Shown here: positions 24,472-32,199 of the stretch, in pieces
How the letters are laid out: every line of letters begins with the position of its first letter
How positions within the stretch are numbered: the first letter of the stretch is position 1
DNA from: Anaerolineaceae bacterium
GTDB lineage: Bacteria; Chloroflexota; Anaerolineae; Anaerolineales; Anaerolineaceae
Reading direction: 5' to 3'
DNA: 32,298 nucleotides
NCBI GenBank assembly: GCA_018060515.1
Contig: JAGOVY010000008.1
Coordinates: 1-32,298, forward strand
Notes under the pieces: model-generated
The model's database searches: none
The model's input: the letters and a program-made list of their open reading frames with translations, nothing else
Told to the model about the DNA's origin: nothing
Made by a program: the position numbers and the translations under genes

Positions 24472-25167
24472 TTATTCCTCGGTGATGGTGATGCTGGTCA
24501 TTACATCTCCACTGAAATCAGGGCTTTGCTGCGGGTCGCGCCGGGTAATACTATTGACCACATCCATGCCGCTAACCACCTGCCCAAAAATGGTGTAATC
24601 CCCGTTGAGCTGCTCAGCCGGACCGAAGGTGATAAAGAATTGGCTGCCATTGGTATCTCTGCCGGCATTTGCCATGGCTACCACGCCGGCTTGGTCAAAC
24701 ACCAGATCGCTGTCTTCATTTTCGAACTTATAACCCGGGCCGCCCATACCTGTACCGGTCGGGTCGCCGGTTTGCGCCATAAACCCTTCCAACACACGAT
24801 GGAAGGTGACCCCATTGTAAAAACCTTCGCGAGCGAGAAATACAAAGCTATTGACAGTGATTGGCGCTTTTGCAGGGAAAAGTTCAATTACGAACTCGCC
24901 TCCATTTTCCATTTTCACTGTGGCTAAGTACTGTTTTGCGGTATCTATTGTCATGGGCGGTGCAGCGGTAAACTGTTGTACCGTCCCATCACCCGCAGGG
25001 GGTGTCGTTGTTTGCGCTGTCAGCCGTGCCTTAATGATGTTGCCGCCCACAATGGCTGCCACCAGCACGAGGATGATGATAATGACCAGTTTTAAATCGG
25101 AGTATTCTCTTTGGCGTTTGGGATTCTTTTTGTTTTTTGTGCTATTTGGAGTTTGTTTTGCGCTCAT
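24472..25167 (-). CDS. Membrane-anchored cyclophilin-type peptidyl-prolyl isomerase
   Basis: 231 residues. A basic N-terminus (Lys/Asn/Arg-rich, about 1-26) and one membrane helix (about 27-46) place the enzyme outside the membrane. After a Thr/Pro linker comes a compact bacterial cyclophilin domain (about 75-231). It has VTFHRVLEGFMAQTGDPTGTG with the catalytic Arg, then GVVAMANAGRDTNGSQFFIT and DYTIFGQVVSGMDVV, the substrate and active-site loops. The Trp of cyclophilin A is not present (LNGDYTIFG instead), as in many bacterial forms. It catalyses cis-trans isomerisation of Xaa-Pro bonds, probably in secreted proteins; the Pro-rich lipoproteins here are plausible clients, by inference. It lies 12 bases after the 89-aa gene, and AAGGTG precedes the ATG. 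Confidence 0.93.
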   Translation of the reverse strand: MSAKQTPNSTKNKKNPKRQREYSDLKLVIIIILVLVAAIVGGNIIKARLTAQTTTPPAGDGTVQQFTAAPPMTIDTAKQYLATVKMENGGEFVIELFPAKAPITVNSFVFLAREGFYNGVTFHRVLEGFMAQTGDPTGTGMGGPGYKFENEDSDLVFDQAGVVAMANAGRDTNGSQFFITFGPAEQLNGDYTIFGQVVSGMDVVNSITRRDPQQSPDFSGDVMTSITITEE

Positions 25168-25179
25168 TTTTCACCTTGA

Positions 25180-25449
25180 TCAGTTTTTATGAAGGATTTG
25201 TTTTTCAGCAGCGGTAATCTCAGTCATCAATTGTTCCACCTCTTGCTTGGTTTCAGGAGAGACATTTGGCATAAACTGCACAAACTTGATCAGATCGCGC
25301 GCCTGACGCAGGGTGTCTTTCACATTGGCGGTGTAAGACAAATCCATCCAGCCATGTTCATCGGGCAGAGGAATCTGACGCGCTTTTTCGATGAGCGCGT
25401 GTGCTTTTTTAATGCGTTCGCTTACAGGGATCACTTTAGCCATGATCAT
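25180..25449 (-). CDS. Small helical protein of unknown function
   Basis: 89 residues from the ATG at 25449 (AAAGGG 5 bases upstream); ATG 25443 is also possible. It is entirely helical in prediction-like pattern: a basic first helix (RIKKAHALIEKARQIPL), then DEHGWMDLSYTANVKDTLRQARDLIKFVQ, and a final EVEQLMTEITAAEKQILHK. No transmembrane segment or Cys. It lies 12 bases upstream of the cyclophilin gene, so probably the first gene of the same operon. I do not recognise the family. Confidence 0.7.
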   Translation of the reverse strand: MIMAKVIPVSERIKKAHALIEKARQIPLPDEHGWMDLSYTANVKDTLRQARDLIKFVQFMPNVSPETKQEVEQLMTEITAAEKQILHKN

Positions 25450-25507
25450 CGTTGCCCTTTCAAGTGATAGTTATAGCATAGAGCGCTGATTTTTGTGGGC
25501 AAGACGA

Positions 25508-26464
25508 TCAAAGATGAAGGCGGAGTTGCAGTAACGACGGGAATGAAAATCGAGGGATATTGGATAGGCGATAAGGCTTTTTTTGGATGATGGCCTGCGC
25601 TGCGTTGATTCCACTTTGAATGGCAGGTCCGATGCCTTCACCCATATCAAGGGTGGATAAACCGAGTGCGTCACCAATGAGCATGGCGTTGCCGACCCTA
25701 AGCATAGGAGAGCGGGCACGCAAATAATATGAATACCCGACCGGTTGATAACTTCGCTCGCGTACCAGACCATAACGCTCTAATTTTTCTTCAAGTATTT
25801 TCCAATGATACTTAAGGGTTTGATTGTTTTCCTTTAATCTGGCAGCAGCTCCGCCTACGCCAACATTAACCACACCATCATTCTTGGGGAAGTACCAGGC
25901 GTATCCGGGAAGTCCATCCTGCAGGAACCATAAATGGCAGCGATCGCTTGCGCCTGCATATGAGAATTCTTCTTCTTGGGCAATAATCAAAGTGCCGTGT
26001 TGGCTTGGTTCACTATCGGTAAACAAGGCACGCTTTACCGGGCAATGCGTACCGCCGGCTCCGATGAGGTAACGCGCCTGGTATTTTCCGTCAACAAGGT
26101 AAAACCCGCCTTCCTCACGGATTTCTGCTACAAGGTGTTGGAGCACCTGCTCTTTAACTCGATCGATAAGCCAGGCATCAAATTCGACACGACGAATGGC
26201 GTGCTGAAGGGTAGGCAGCTCGAATCGCACCTGTTTGATTTCGATAGTAAACCTGTGAAAGGTACTAAAATTTCCCGAATATGCTGCAGGGTCAAGTTGA
26301 ACATTGTGCATCACTTGCGGTGTAATCCAACCTGCACAGGTTTTTGAACGCGGAAACGTCGCCTTTTCCAATAATAGAAAATCAACCCCGTGTTTTTTCA
26401 ACTCCCAGGCGCAGCTTGCTCCGGCAGGTCCGCCACCAACAATAATCACATCAGTGTTGATCAT
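25508..26464 (-). CDS. FAD-dependent oxidoreductase, geranylgeranyl-reductase-like
   Basis: 318 residues. A Rossmann dinucleotide motif opens the protein (DVIIVGGGPAGASCAWEL, GxGxxG type). CAGWITPQV matches the variant second motif of geranylgeranyl reductases, ARYLIGAGGTHCPVKR is the second FAD contact, and RVGNAMLIGDALGLSTLDMGEGI is the conserved GD motif for the ribityl chain. The central beta-sheet (PGYAWYFPKNDGVVNVGVGG) is characteristic of this family, which reduces isoprenoid C=C bonds in chlorophyll side chains and archaeal lipids. It is shorter at the C-terminus than usual (about 318 against 380-400). It begins 5 bases after the cfa stop with no ribosome site, so it is translationally coupled to cfa. 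Confidence 0.88.
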   Translation of the reverse strand: MINTDVIIVGGGPAGASCAWELKKHGVDFLLLEKATFPRSKTCAGWITPQVMHNVQLDPAAYSGNFSTFHRFTIEIKQVRFELPTLQHAIRRVEFDAWLIDRVKEQVLQHLVAEIREEGGFYLVDGKYQARYLIGAGGTHCPVKRALFTDSEPSQHGTLIIAQEEEFSYAGASDRCHLWFLQDGLPGYAWYFPKNDGVVNVGVGGAAARLKENNQTLKYHWKILEEKLERYGLVRERSYQPVGYSYYLRARSPMLRVGNAMLIGDALGLSTLDMGEGIGPAIQSGINAAQAIIQKKPYRLSNIPRFSFPSLLQLRLHL

Positions 26465-26469
26465 TTGAT

Positions 26470-27585
26470 TTAACTAAACCGGCAATCAGGCTGTGGGTTG
26501 CCCTGGTGGGTGAAAACAATCTGCCACAACTGTTGTGAACGAGAGCGGAAGGCGCCTGCGCTGCTGAGAAGGTAGTATCGCCACATTCGGTAAAAAACGT
26601 TTCCATATTTTGTTTTCAGGTCTGGCCATGCTTTTTCAAAGTTGTCAGCCCAGGCCATTAATGTTGAATCGTAGAATGGTCCAAAGTTGTGCCAGTCCTC
26701 CATCACGAAAAGACCCTCCATCGATTTGCCAAGCTGACTGATTGATGGAAGTACGCCGTTTGGAAAAATATATCGGTCTGACCAGGGTTCACCCGTAGTG
26801 ATGGTTTTATTGCTGCCGATGGTGTGTACTAATGCGATACCGCCTGGTTTAAGGCAGCGATCAACAACCTCCATGTAGGTTCGATAATTTTTGTACCCCA
26901 CATGTTCCATCACGCCAATCGACACCACAGCGTCGAATCTGCCCGTGATCTCGCGGTAATCCTGCAGACGCAGCTCAACCGGCAATCCTTTGCAGAGCTC
27001 CATCCCCAGCGCAACCTGTTCTTTTGAAACCGTCAAGCCTAATACTACAGCGCCATACTTCTCGGCGGCGTATTTGGCAAAGCTGCCCCAGCCGCACCCA
27101 AGTTCAAGGATGCGCATCCCCTCATGAACACCGATCTTGCGGCAAACCAAGTCTAATTTTGCTTCTTGGGCATAATCCAGGTTATCGGTATTTTTCCAAT
27201 AGGCGCAAGTATATACCATGCGTTTATCGAGCATTGCCTGATAGAGGTCGTTACCCAGATCATAGTGTTTAATCCCTACTTCGAAGGCACGGCTTTTGGA
27301 TTGCCGGTTGAAGAGTCTGGCCTGGAAGGCTTGAACAATAAAACGTGATTCATGCAAGATTTTTTTGTCTAATTGTGCAAGCAAAGCACGTGAGATAAGT
27401 TGGTCAATCGCATCACAATCCCACCAACCTTCCATATAAGACTCACCAAGCCCTAAAGACGCATCCTTCACCAGGCAGTCAAAGAAAGCCGGGTTGTGCA
27501 CGCGGATATCCCAAGGGTTGGAGCCATTCACTTCAATTTCGGCCAGGCTGAGAAGCTCTCGGATGAAAGACTCGGAATTTGACAT
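26470..27585 (-). CDS. cfa: Cyclopropane-fatty-acyl-phospholipid synthase
   Basis: 371 residues from the ATG at 27585, 5 bases after AAGGAG; the open frame begins 15 bases earlier with GTG inside the ribosome site. It matches the E. coli enzyme along its length: FEVGIKHYDLGNDLYQ, MVYTCAYWKNTDNLDYAQ (Cys127), the SAM-binding ILELGCGWGSF, SIGVMEHVG (Glu227), HTIGSNKT (His254) and WHNFGPFYDSTLMAW (Tyr305). The late active-site-region Cys of the E. coli enzyme (AGAFR segment) is Ser here. It adds a methylene from SAM to cis-unsaturated acyl chains; close relatives add a methyl or methylene branch instead. First gene of the cfa/FAD-reductase pair. TTGCTC and AAATAT 17 bases apart upstream are a weak promoter match. 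Confidence 0.95.
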   Translation of the reverse strand: MSNSESFIRELLSLAEIEVNGSNPWDIRVHNPAFFDCLVKDASLGLGESYMEGWWDCDAIDQLISRALLAQLDKKILHESRFIVQAFQARLFNRQSKSRAFEVGIKHYDLGNDLYQAMLDKRMVYTCAYWKNTDNLDYAQEAKLDLVCRKIGVHEGMRILELGCGWGSFAKYAAEKYGAVVLGLTVSKEQVALGMELCKGLPVELRLQDYREITGRFDAVVSIGVMEHVGYKNYRTYMEVVDRCLKPGGIALVHTIGSNKTITTGEPWSDRYIFPNGVLPSISQLGKSMEGLFVMEDWHNFGPFYDSTLMAWADNFEKAWPDLKTKYGNVFYRMWRYYLLSSAGAFRSRSQQLWQIVFTHQGNPQPDCRFS

Positions 27586-27760
27586 GTCATCTCCTTTCAC
27601 CTATATTTATGAAAACCCCCAAAACGAGCAACAGTAACGAAGTCTGATAAATCGGGGTTAAAATAATGTGTACAATGAAAAGAAGTACTATTGTAATAAT
27701 CGAAAAATTGGTTGACCAGATTTTTCGGCATTCGTGAACAGGCAGGATGGGAGAAGACTG

Positions 27761-28687
27761 ATGCGTTTGAATGAACCCCTACAACATGGTGACGAGACAG
27801 CGGTACAAGAATTATCTGAATCTCTGATGAATGAGTTGGTAGGTGCTGTTGGTTTACCGAAAACAGATCTGACTCGCTCTATCATGCGCTTTCTTGCCGG
27901 CAAACCCGCGACTTTTCTGGCGAGGTTTGGCGTGACTTTTGATCGCATCGTCGTTGAGCAAGGGCTGCCGGCTGCATGCGAATGGGGATTAAGTTTTTTC
28001 TGCAACCCTGCAGAATTACGCATTGAAGATGAAATCCCGCAAAAAGGCCCATTACTCATCGCGGCAACTCACCCTGGCGCCTATGATGTGTTGTTGTACA
28101 CTGCGACCATTAAACGCAAAGATATCCGCTGGATCGCCACTGAAATCCCGTTTCTGCAATTGCTACCCAAAGTAAGCAATCACATCTTTTATGTTGATCG
28201 GGTAGATTTGTCCAGCCGCGCAAGAGCTTTACGCGATATTGTCGAACACCTGAAATCAGGCGGGGCGATGATATATCTCATCTCAGGGCATCGTGACCCA
28301 GACCCGGCGAATTTTGCAGGTGCTGAAAGCGGTATGGATAACCTCCTGCCAGTTTACGACTTATTTTTTAATAAAGTACCAGATTTGAAAGTCCAGCCTG
28401 CTTTGGCCTCAGGAATTGTTACAAAGCGATGGAGCAACCATCTCATCACAAAAATCCGGCGCGACCAAATTGACCGGCAAAGGTTGGCTGAATTCGGACA
28501 AGTCATCACCCAGTTATTAAACCCAGGTAAGCTATTGGTTACAACTGCTGTTTCATTTGGCAAAGCGGTTAGCCGTGATGAACTGTTACAAATGAACCCG
28601 GGGTTGACGACTCATGAAGCGATGGTTCAGATGTGTAAAGAGTTGTTACGCAATCATGCCCGTCACTTTGGATTTCAATTGCGCTGA
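27761..28687 (+). CDS. PlsC-like acyltransferase
   Basis: 309 residues. The acyltransferase signature HX4D is seen in AATHPGAYDVLLY, followed by a typical glycerol-phosphate acyltransferase layout: KRKDIRWIATEIPFLQLLPK, FYVDRVDLSSRARALRDIV, and SGHRDPDPAN in place of the usual FPEGTRS. The loss of the PEGT core is unusual and could mean a different acyl acceptor. There is no transmembrane segment of note. The ATG at 27761 is chosen because GGGAG precedes it by 7 bases; a GTG at 27734 extends the same frame. It is divergent from cfa and is followed 135 bases later by the acetate kinase gene. It probably transfers acyl chains in lipid synthesis or remodelling; the exact substrate is unknown. 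Confidence 0.75.
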   Translation: MRLNEPLQHGDETAVQELSESLMNELVGAVGLPKTDLTRSIMRFLAGKPATFLARFGVTFDRIVVEQGLPAACEWGLSFFCNPAELRIEDEIPQKGPLLIAATHPGAYDVLLYTATIKRKDIRWIATEIPFLQLLPKVSNHIFYVDRVDLSSRARALRDIVEHLKSGGAMIYLISGHRDPDPANFAGAESGMDNLLPVYDLFFNKVPDLKVQPALASGIVTKRWSNHLITKIRRDQIDRQRLAEFGQVITQLLNPGKLLVTTAVSFGKAVSRDELLQMNPGLTTHEAMVQMCKELLRNHARHFGFQLR

Positions 28688-28822
28688 AAATCAGTAGAGT
28701 AAACACCATCAATCGCAGAAGCACGTCAAAGAGTAATGTATCAGGCAGCAGACGACACGATATCGCGGCGCCTACAGAGGTTAAATAGATCCAAAAATGA
28801 AACGATTCATCGAGGTCGCAGC

Positions 28823-30016
28823 ATGAACATTCTGACCTTAAACAGCGGCAGTTCATCATTGAGTTTTAAAGTTTATCAGCATGATGGTGAGGATAGCGGC
28901 ACAATACTTCTGTCAGGAAAGGCGCGCAATGTCGCAACGCGTACCCGGGCAGCTTCTTTCATCGAATGGACAGCTGGTACAGAGGTGACGATTAAATATT
29001 GTACCCTTACCAACCATCGCCTGGCTGCACAGGAAGTGCTCATTTTATTGGAAGAGTTGAACATCAAAGTGGATGCGATCGGGCACCGGTTCGTACATGG
29101 CGGCGACCTGTTTCACGCTTGTACGCGGGTGGATGACAGCAGCCTGCCCAGACTTCGCGATTGTCTTCCATTAGCGCCAATTCATAATCCCAATGCTTTC
29201 AGTATCATTGAAGCTTGTCTCGCAGCGCTGCCCTCCGCCGACCAATTCGTGGTTTTTGATACCGCATTTCACGCACGTATGCCCAAATATGCGCGCACCT
29301 ATGCCCTGCCTGAAGACCTGATGACGCGCTTTGGACTGTATAAATATGGTTTTCATGGGCTTTCTTACCAGTATGTCAGCGTAATGGCAGAACAGTATTT
29401 GAAAAAGCCGCTTGACGAGGTGAAATTGATCATGTGCCATCTGGGTACAGGCGGTTCAAGTGTGTGTGCCTTTGCTGAAGGGCGTTCGATCGCTACCTCG
29501 ATGGGCTATTCGCCCTTGGCTGGTCTAGTCATGTCCACGCGCTGCGGCGATATAGATGCAGAAGTTGCCCTTGAACTGGTGCGCCGTGGAATGAGTGCCG
29601 ACGAGGTGAGTCAAACGCTCAATCATAAATCAGGGCTGATAGGGTTGAGCGGCTATTCCTCCAACCTCGAAGAGGTGATTGCAGCCGCTGAAGAGGGAAA
29701 TGAGCGCTGCATATTAGCCTATGACGTGTACGTCGCCAGGCTGCAGCATTATCTGGGTGCATATACTTGGCAGTTTGGCGGGGCTGATGCAATTGTCTTT
29801 ACCGATGACATTGGCACCCACTCGTGGAAGCTGCGCGCGCGAGCGCTGTGCTCTGCCGCTGCTTTGGGTGTATTGTTAGACAAAGAAATGAATCGCAAAG
29901 CGCCAGCAGACCAAACCACCCTCATCAGCCTGCCTCAATCTGCTACAGCGGTTTTGGTGATACCAACAGATGAAGAAAAAATCATCGCAGAAGAAGTAAT
30001 CGCTTCTCTGCGATGA
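28823..30016 (+). CDS. Divergent acetate/propionate kinase-family protein
   Basis: 397 residues from the ATG at 28823 (GAGGT 8 bases upstream), the normal AckA length. The acetate and phosphate residues known from Methanosarcina AckA are kept: Asn7, Arg89 (IGHRFVHGG), His121 (LAPIHNP), Asp146 (FDTAFH), His178 (YGFHG), His206 (CHLG), Arg240 (STRCGDID) and Glu385 (PTDEE). The nucleotide site is not: CHLGNGSS has become CHLGTGGSS, with Asn replaced and one residue added. The SSD motif is SSN, and the ADENOSINE motif GIGEN reads DDIGTH. It may use another phosphoryl donor or be a non-catalytic paralogue. No phosphotransacetylase gene is adjacent. I leave the symbol empty because of the divergence. 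Confidence 0.85.
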   Translation: MNILTLNSGSSSLSFKVYQHDGEDSGTILLSGKARNVATRTRAASFIEWTAGTEVTIKYCTLTNHRLAAQEVLILLEELNIKVDAIGHRFVHGGDLFHACTRVDDSSLPRLRDCLPLAPIHNPNAFSIIEACLAALPSADQFVVFDTAFHARMPKYARTYALPEDLMTRFGLYKYGFHGLSYQYVSVMAEQYLKKPLDEVKLIMCHLGTGGSSVCAFAEGRSIATSMGYSPLAGLVMSTRCGDIDAEVALELVRRGMSADEVSQTLNHKSGLIGLSGYSSNLEEVIAAAEEGNERCILAYDVYVARLQHYLGAYTWQFGGADAIVFTDDIGTHSWKLRARALCSAAALGVLLDKEMNRKAPADQTTLISLPQSATAVLVIPTDEEKIIAEEVIASLR

Positions 30017-30017
30017 T
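29976..30017 (-). terminator. Intrinsic terminator for the 30053 gene, inside the acetate kinase coding end
   Basis: Read on the minus strand, ATCATCGCAGAGAAG pairs with CTTCTTCTGCGATGAT (one bulged base) around a 6-base loop, then T6. It lies 36 bases past the lipoprotein stop but within the last codons and stop of the convergent acetate kinase gene. Confidence 0.8.
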
Positions 30018-30052
30018 TGATGAATAGCCACTGTGGCTGGGTTAAGCTTGGC

Positions 30053-30640
30053 TCAAGGCTCAACTGCCGTGATTTCAACCCACACCAACCCCACCGGGTA
30101 GCCGAGTTCATCCTGCAATTGCCAATACCCAACATAATCGCCAGGGGTTGAGGGGGCAACCAAATCCAGAGAGACCTCAATAGACTTCTTTTTGTACACG
30201 GTTTCTCCCAGAGGGATTGGGGATTTACCGTCCATCTGCGCGCCGCCGATAAACACGAGGTTAAAATCGTCCGTCCAATAACAGCTGCCAATATTGGTAA
30301 TCTTCCAAATTTTGGTGAAAGGTTGTTTGATTTTCAACACCTCGCCGTCTTCGATTGCAATGTCCTCAGCTTCGAGATCATAAAAACAATTCGGGTCTTG
30401 CGACGGGGTTGAGGTCGGCGGGAGGGTCGGCGTGGGCGGAATGGGAGTCATAGTTCCCAGGGCGATATCATGCGTTGGTGAGGGGGTAATCGTAGGTGGG
30501 CGCATGGCATCGACAGTCAGCTTGATATAGTCAGTGGCAACAGGAACAACCGTTCCGGATTTACCGGTCAGCGATCTTGAGCAACTGACTGTGAGCAGCA
30601 GCAGGACGATTACCAAGATGGGGATAATTTTTCGTGACAT
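30053..30640 (-). CDS. Lipoprotein with NBR1-like Ig domain
   Basis: 195 residues from the ATG at 30640 (GAGGAG 5 bases upstream); the frame begins 18 bases earlier. Signal peptide with Cys20 in LLLTVSCS. A TP-rich linker (about 45-80) leads to one NBR1-type Ig-like domain (about 83-195) with FTKIWKITNIGSCYWTDDFN, PIPLGETV, and the closing GYWQLQDELGYPVGLVWVEI. The domain is related in pattern to the middle part of the SBP fusion at 4197. In eukaryotes such domains bind autophagy receptors; in bacteria they are common on the surface of Chloroflexota and their ligands are unknown. Confidence 0.85.
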   Translation of the reverse strand: MSRKIIPILVIVLLLLTVSCSRSLTGKSGTVVPVATDYIKLTVDAMRPPTITPSPTHDIALGTMTPIPPTPTLPPTSTPSQDPNCFYDLEAEDIAIEDGEVLKIKQPFTKIWKITNIGSCYWTDDFNLVFIGGAQMDGKSPIPLGETVYKKKSIEVSLDLVAPSTPGDYVGYWQLQDELGYPVGLVWVEITAVEP

Positions 30641-31169
30641 TTTCACTCCTCGTAACATAACATCAAATGACAGTTAAAAAACCTTTAAAACCAAAAACAA
30701 ATGCTCATAAATTCGATGCAAGAGCCTTGCCAGATGGCTTGAGACACGTACAGGATTTAATTTGCCATGATTTCATGATGAAAAATGACCGTTGGAGGAG
30801 ATGCGTGGAACCAACAAAAGGTGAGGGCTCAAACTGCAGCAATTCAGGCAGAGATTGTTGAATTTAACGCGGGTGTTCGGTTATAAAAAAAGAGATTATC
30901 GGGCAGGTGTTTGATCGCGACGAGAAAAAAGGTCGGGGCTGAGAATTATATTCTGAATTTTGTATGTGCCCAATTTGAATCAGTCTATGCACACCACTAG
31001 AGATCGTGAAGTCCGGCGCTAAATGCCGAATAATTCACTCCTTCTCGAGGCGATCCTCTTTGGCATCATCATGATCTTTCTCTTGTATCATACGAAAAAG
31101 GTCGGTTCTGCAAGCTCCCGCCGATGTTTTTCTGATGCGAACAACGCTTCAATATTGAAATCGTAAGCG
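30641..31169. other. Gene-free stretch, with one doubtful small ORF
   Basis: No gene here is convincing. A 47-codon frame on the plus strand (31023-31166) reads MPNNSLLLEAILFGIIMIFL with a basic tail, like a small membrane protein, but there is no ribosome site and its hydrophobicity may simply be the antisense of a Glu/Asp/Lys-rich frame. Two copies of AAAAAGGTCGG occur near 30925 and 31095. A 64-codon frame at 30667 lacks support. The region may be a degraded gene or a spacer. Confidence 0.45.
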
Positions 31170-31988
31170 CTAATCGTGATAGCGCATTTCTCCAGCTTCG
31201 ATACGCAGCATAAGGTGGTTTTCAACAGGCGGCAGGGGGCAGGTAGCATAGGGGGTGTAAGCGCAAGGCCAGTTCCGTGCCAAATTGAAGTCAAGTGTCA
31301 TCTCATTCTGCTCGGGTTTGTCAATCACCATAAAGCGACCGCCGGGGTAGGTGGTGTCTTGCCGGGTGAGGTCGGTAAAGTTGAGCAAGAACTGCTCCTC
31401 TATTTCTTCTGCGATCAGCTCATAGTTACTGCCCATAAAACGAAAGCGGACGAAACCGAGAAAAGGTTTCGACGTCTCGCCGCCAATCGCATCCCGAATT
31501 ATCTTTTCTCTGGGGATGTCAAAAGGGATATATTCTGCCGGCAGGCAGAATGCGGGATTTACAGGGTAGTAATTCAACCCATGGAAGTCTTTCAAGGTCT
31601 GAGCGTCCAGGTTCCAGACCCTCAAGTACAATTGTGAGCCGCGTTGGATCACGATCATGAGGAGGCTGCCAGCGGCGAGCACATCTGCCTCGCCGTCAAC
31701 ATCGGCGATTAAAAATTGTGGCTGAGCTGGTTTATCATTCAGCAATACACCGGCCGTTGCCTGAACCAGACTCGCACGCCCTTTTGCTCCATTGATGATA
31801 ATCTCTGCGTCAGCCGGAAACCCTTCAATAAAAATGCCGTGAGGGGAGGAATTCACTCTGTTGTCTCCCTCATGCAACAGGAATAAACCGCTCAATGAAA
31901 GCCAATTACGCGAGGATTGAATTAAGGCGTGCTCATGTTCTTTGCGGGATTGGAGAATTTGGTTAATATAAGCTTCCTGATTTTCCAT
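31170..31988 (-). CDS. DUF1684 family protein
   Basis: 272 residues, a full-length DUF1684 protein. The N-terminal half (about 20-110) is beta-rich with SRNWLSLSGLFLLHEGDNRV. The diagnostic C-terminal half has PFLGFVRFRFMGSNYELIAE, DTTYPGGRFMVIDKPEQNEM, LDFNLARNWPCAYTPYATCP and PLPPVENHLMLRIEAGEMRY. The two cysteines and the LPPVEN segment are the conserved core of this domain. No biochemical role is established. No signal peptide is visible, so it is probably cytosolic. A TACAAT lies 28 bases before the ATG as a possible -10. It is a single gene. Confidence 0.93.
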   Translation of the reverse strand: MENQEAYINQILQSRKEHEHALIQSSRNWLSLSGLFLLHEGDNRVNSSPHGIFIEGFPADAEIIINGAKGRASLVQATAGVLLNDKPAQPQFLIADVDGEADVLAAGSLLMIVIQRGSQLYLRVWNLDAQTLKDFHGLNYYPVNPAFCLPAEYIPFDIPREKIIRDAIGGETSKPFLGFVRFRFMGSNYELIAEEIEEQFLLNFTDLTRQDTTYPGGRFMVIDKPEQNEMTLDFNLARNWPCAYTPYATCPLPPVENHLMLRIEAGEMRYHD

Positions 31989-32053
31989 GATACCTGCTCA
32001 CTTTGTTTTGGCTTATTGTAATGCAAAGGTCAAATTCGGGATTAAAACAGAAA

Positions 32054-32081
32054 GCGGCGCGGATTATTTTAATCCTGCCGC
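32054..32081 (-). terminator. Possible terminator of the gene cut by the right edge
   Basis: GCGGC/GCCGC and GGATTA/TAATCC form an interrupted stem around a 3-base loop; on the minus strand it is followed by the T-rich TTTCTGTTTT. It lies about 120 bases after the stop at 32200. Confidence 0.4.
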
Positions 32082-32199
32082 CCTTGCATTGACTTTCAAC
32101 TGACGCGTGAAGTCAGGGTTCCTTCAATTAACACCTGTTGAATTAGCATCTCCGGGTTCCCTCAACGTATCCAGAAAACCCGGAGTGTCAACTAAAAAA

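Noticed and set aside
25471-25773. Frameshifted C-terminus of the FAD reductase
   Set aside because: A run of seven A bases near the 3' end could hide a frameshift, but neither alternative frame looks more protein-like, so the shorter C-terminus is taken as real.
31088-31294. Minus-strand frame overlapping the end of the DUF1684 gene (EALFASEKHRRELAEP)
   Set aside because: It overlaps the conserved DUF1684 end in another frame and has no ribosome site.
32150-32185. Inverted repeat CTCCGGGTT/AACCCGGAG
   Set aside because: A perfect 9-bp repeat but with an 18-base loop and no T-tract on either strand; too weak to call a terminator.
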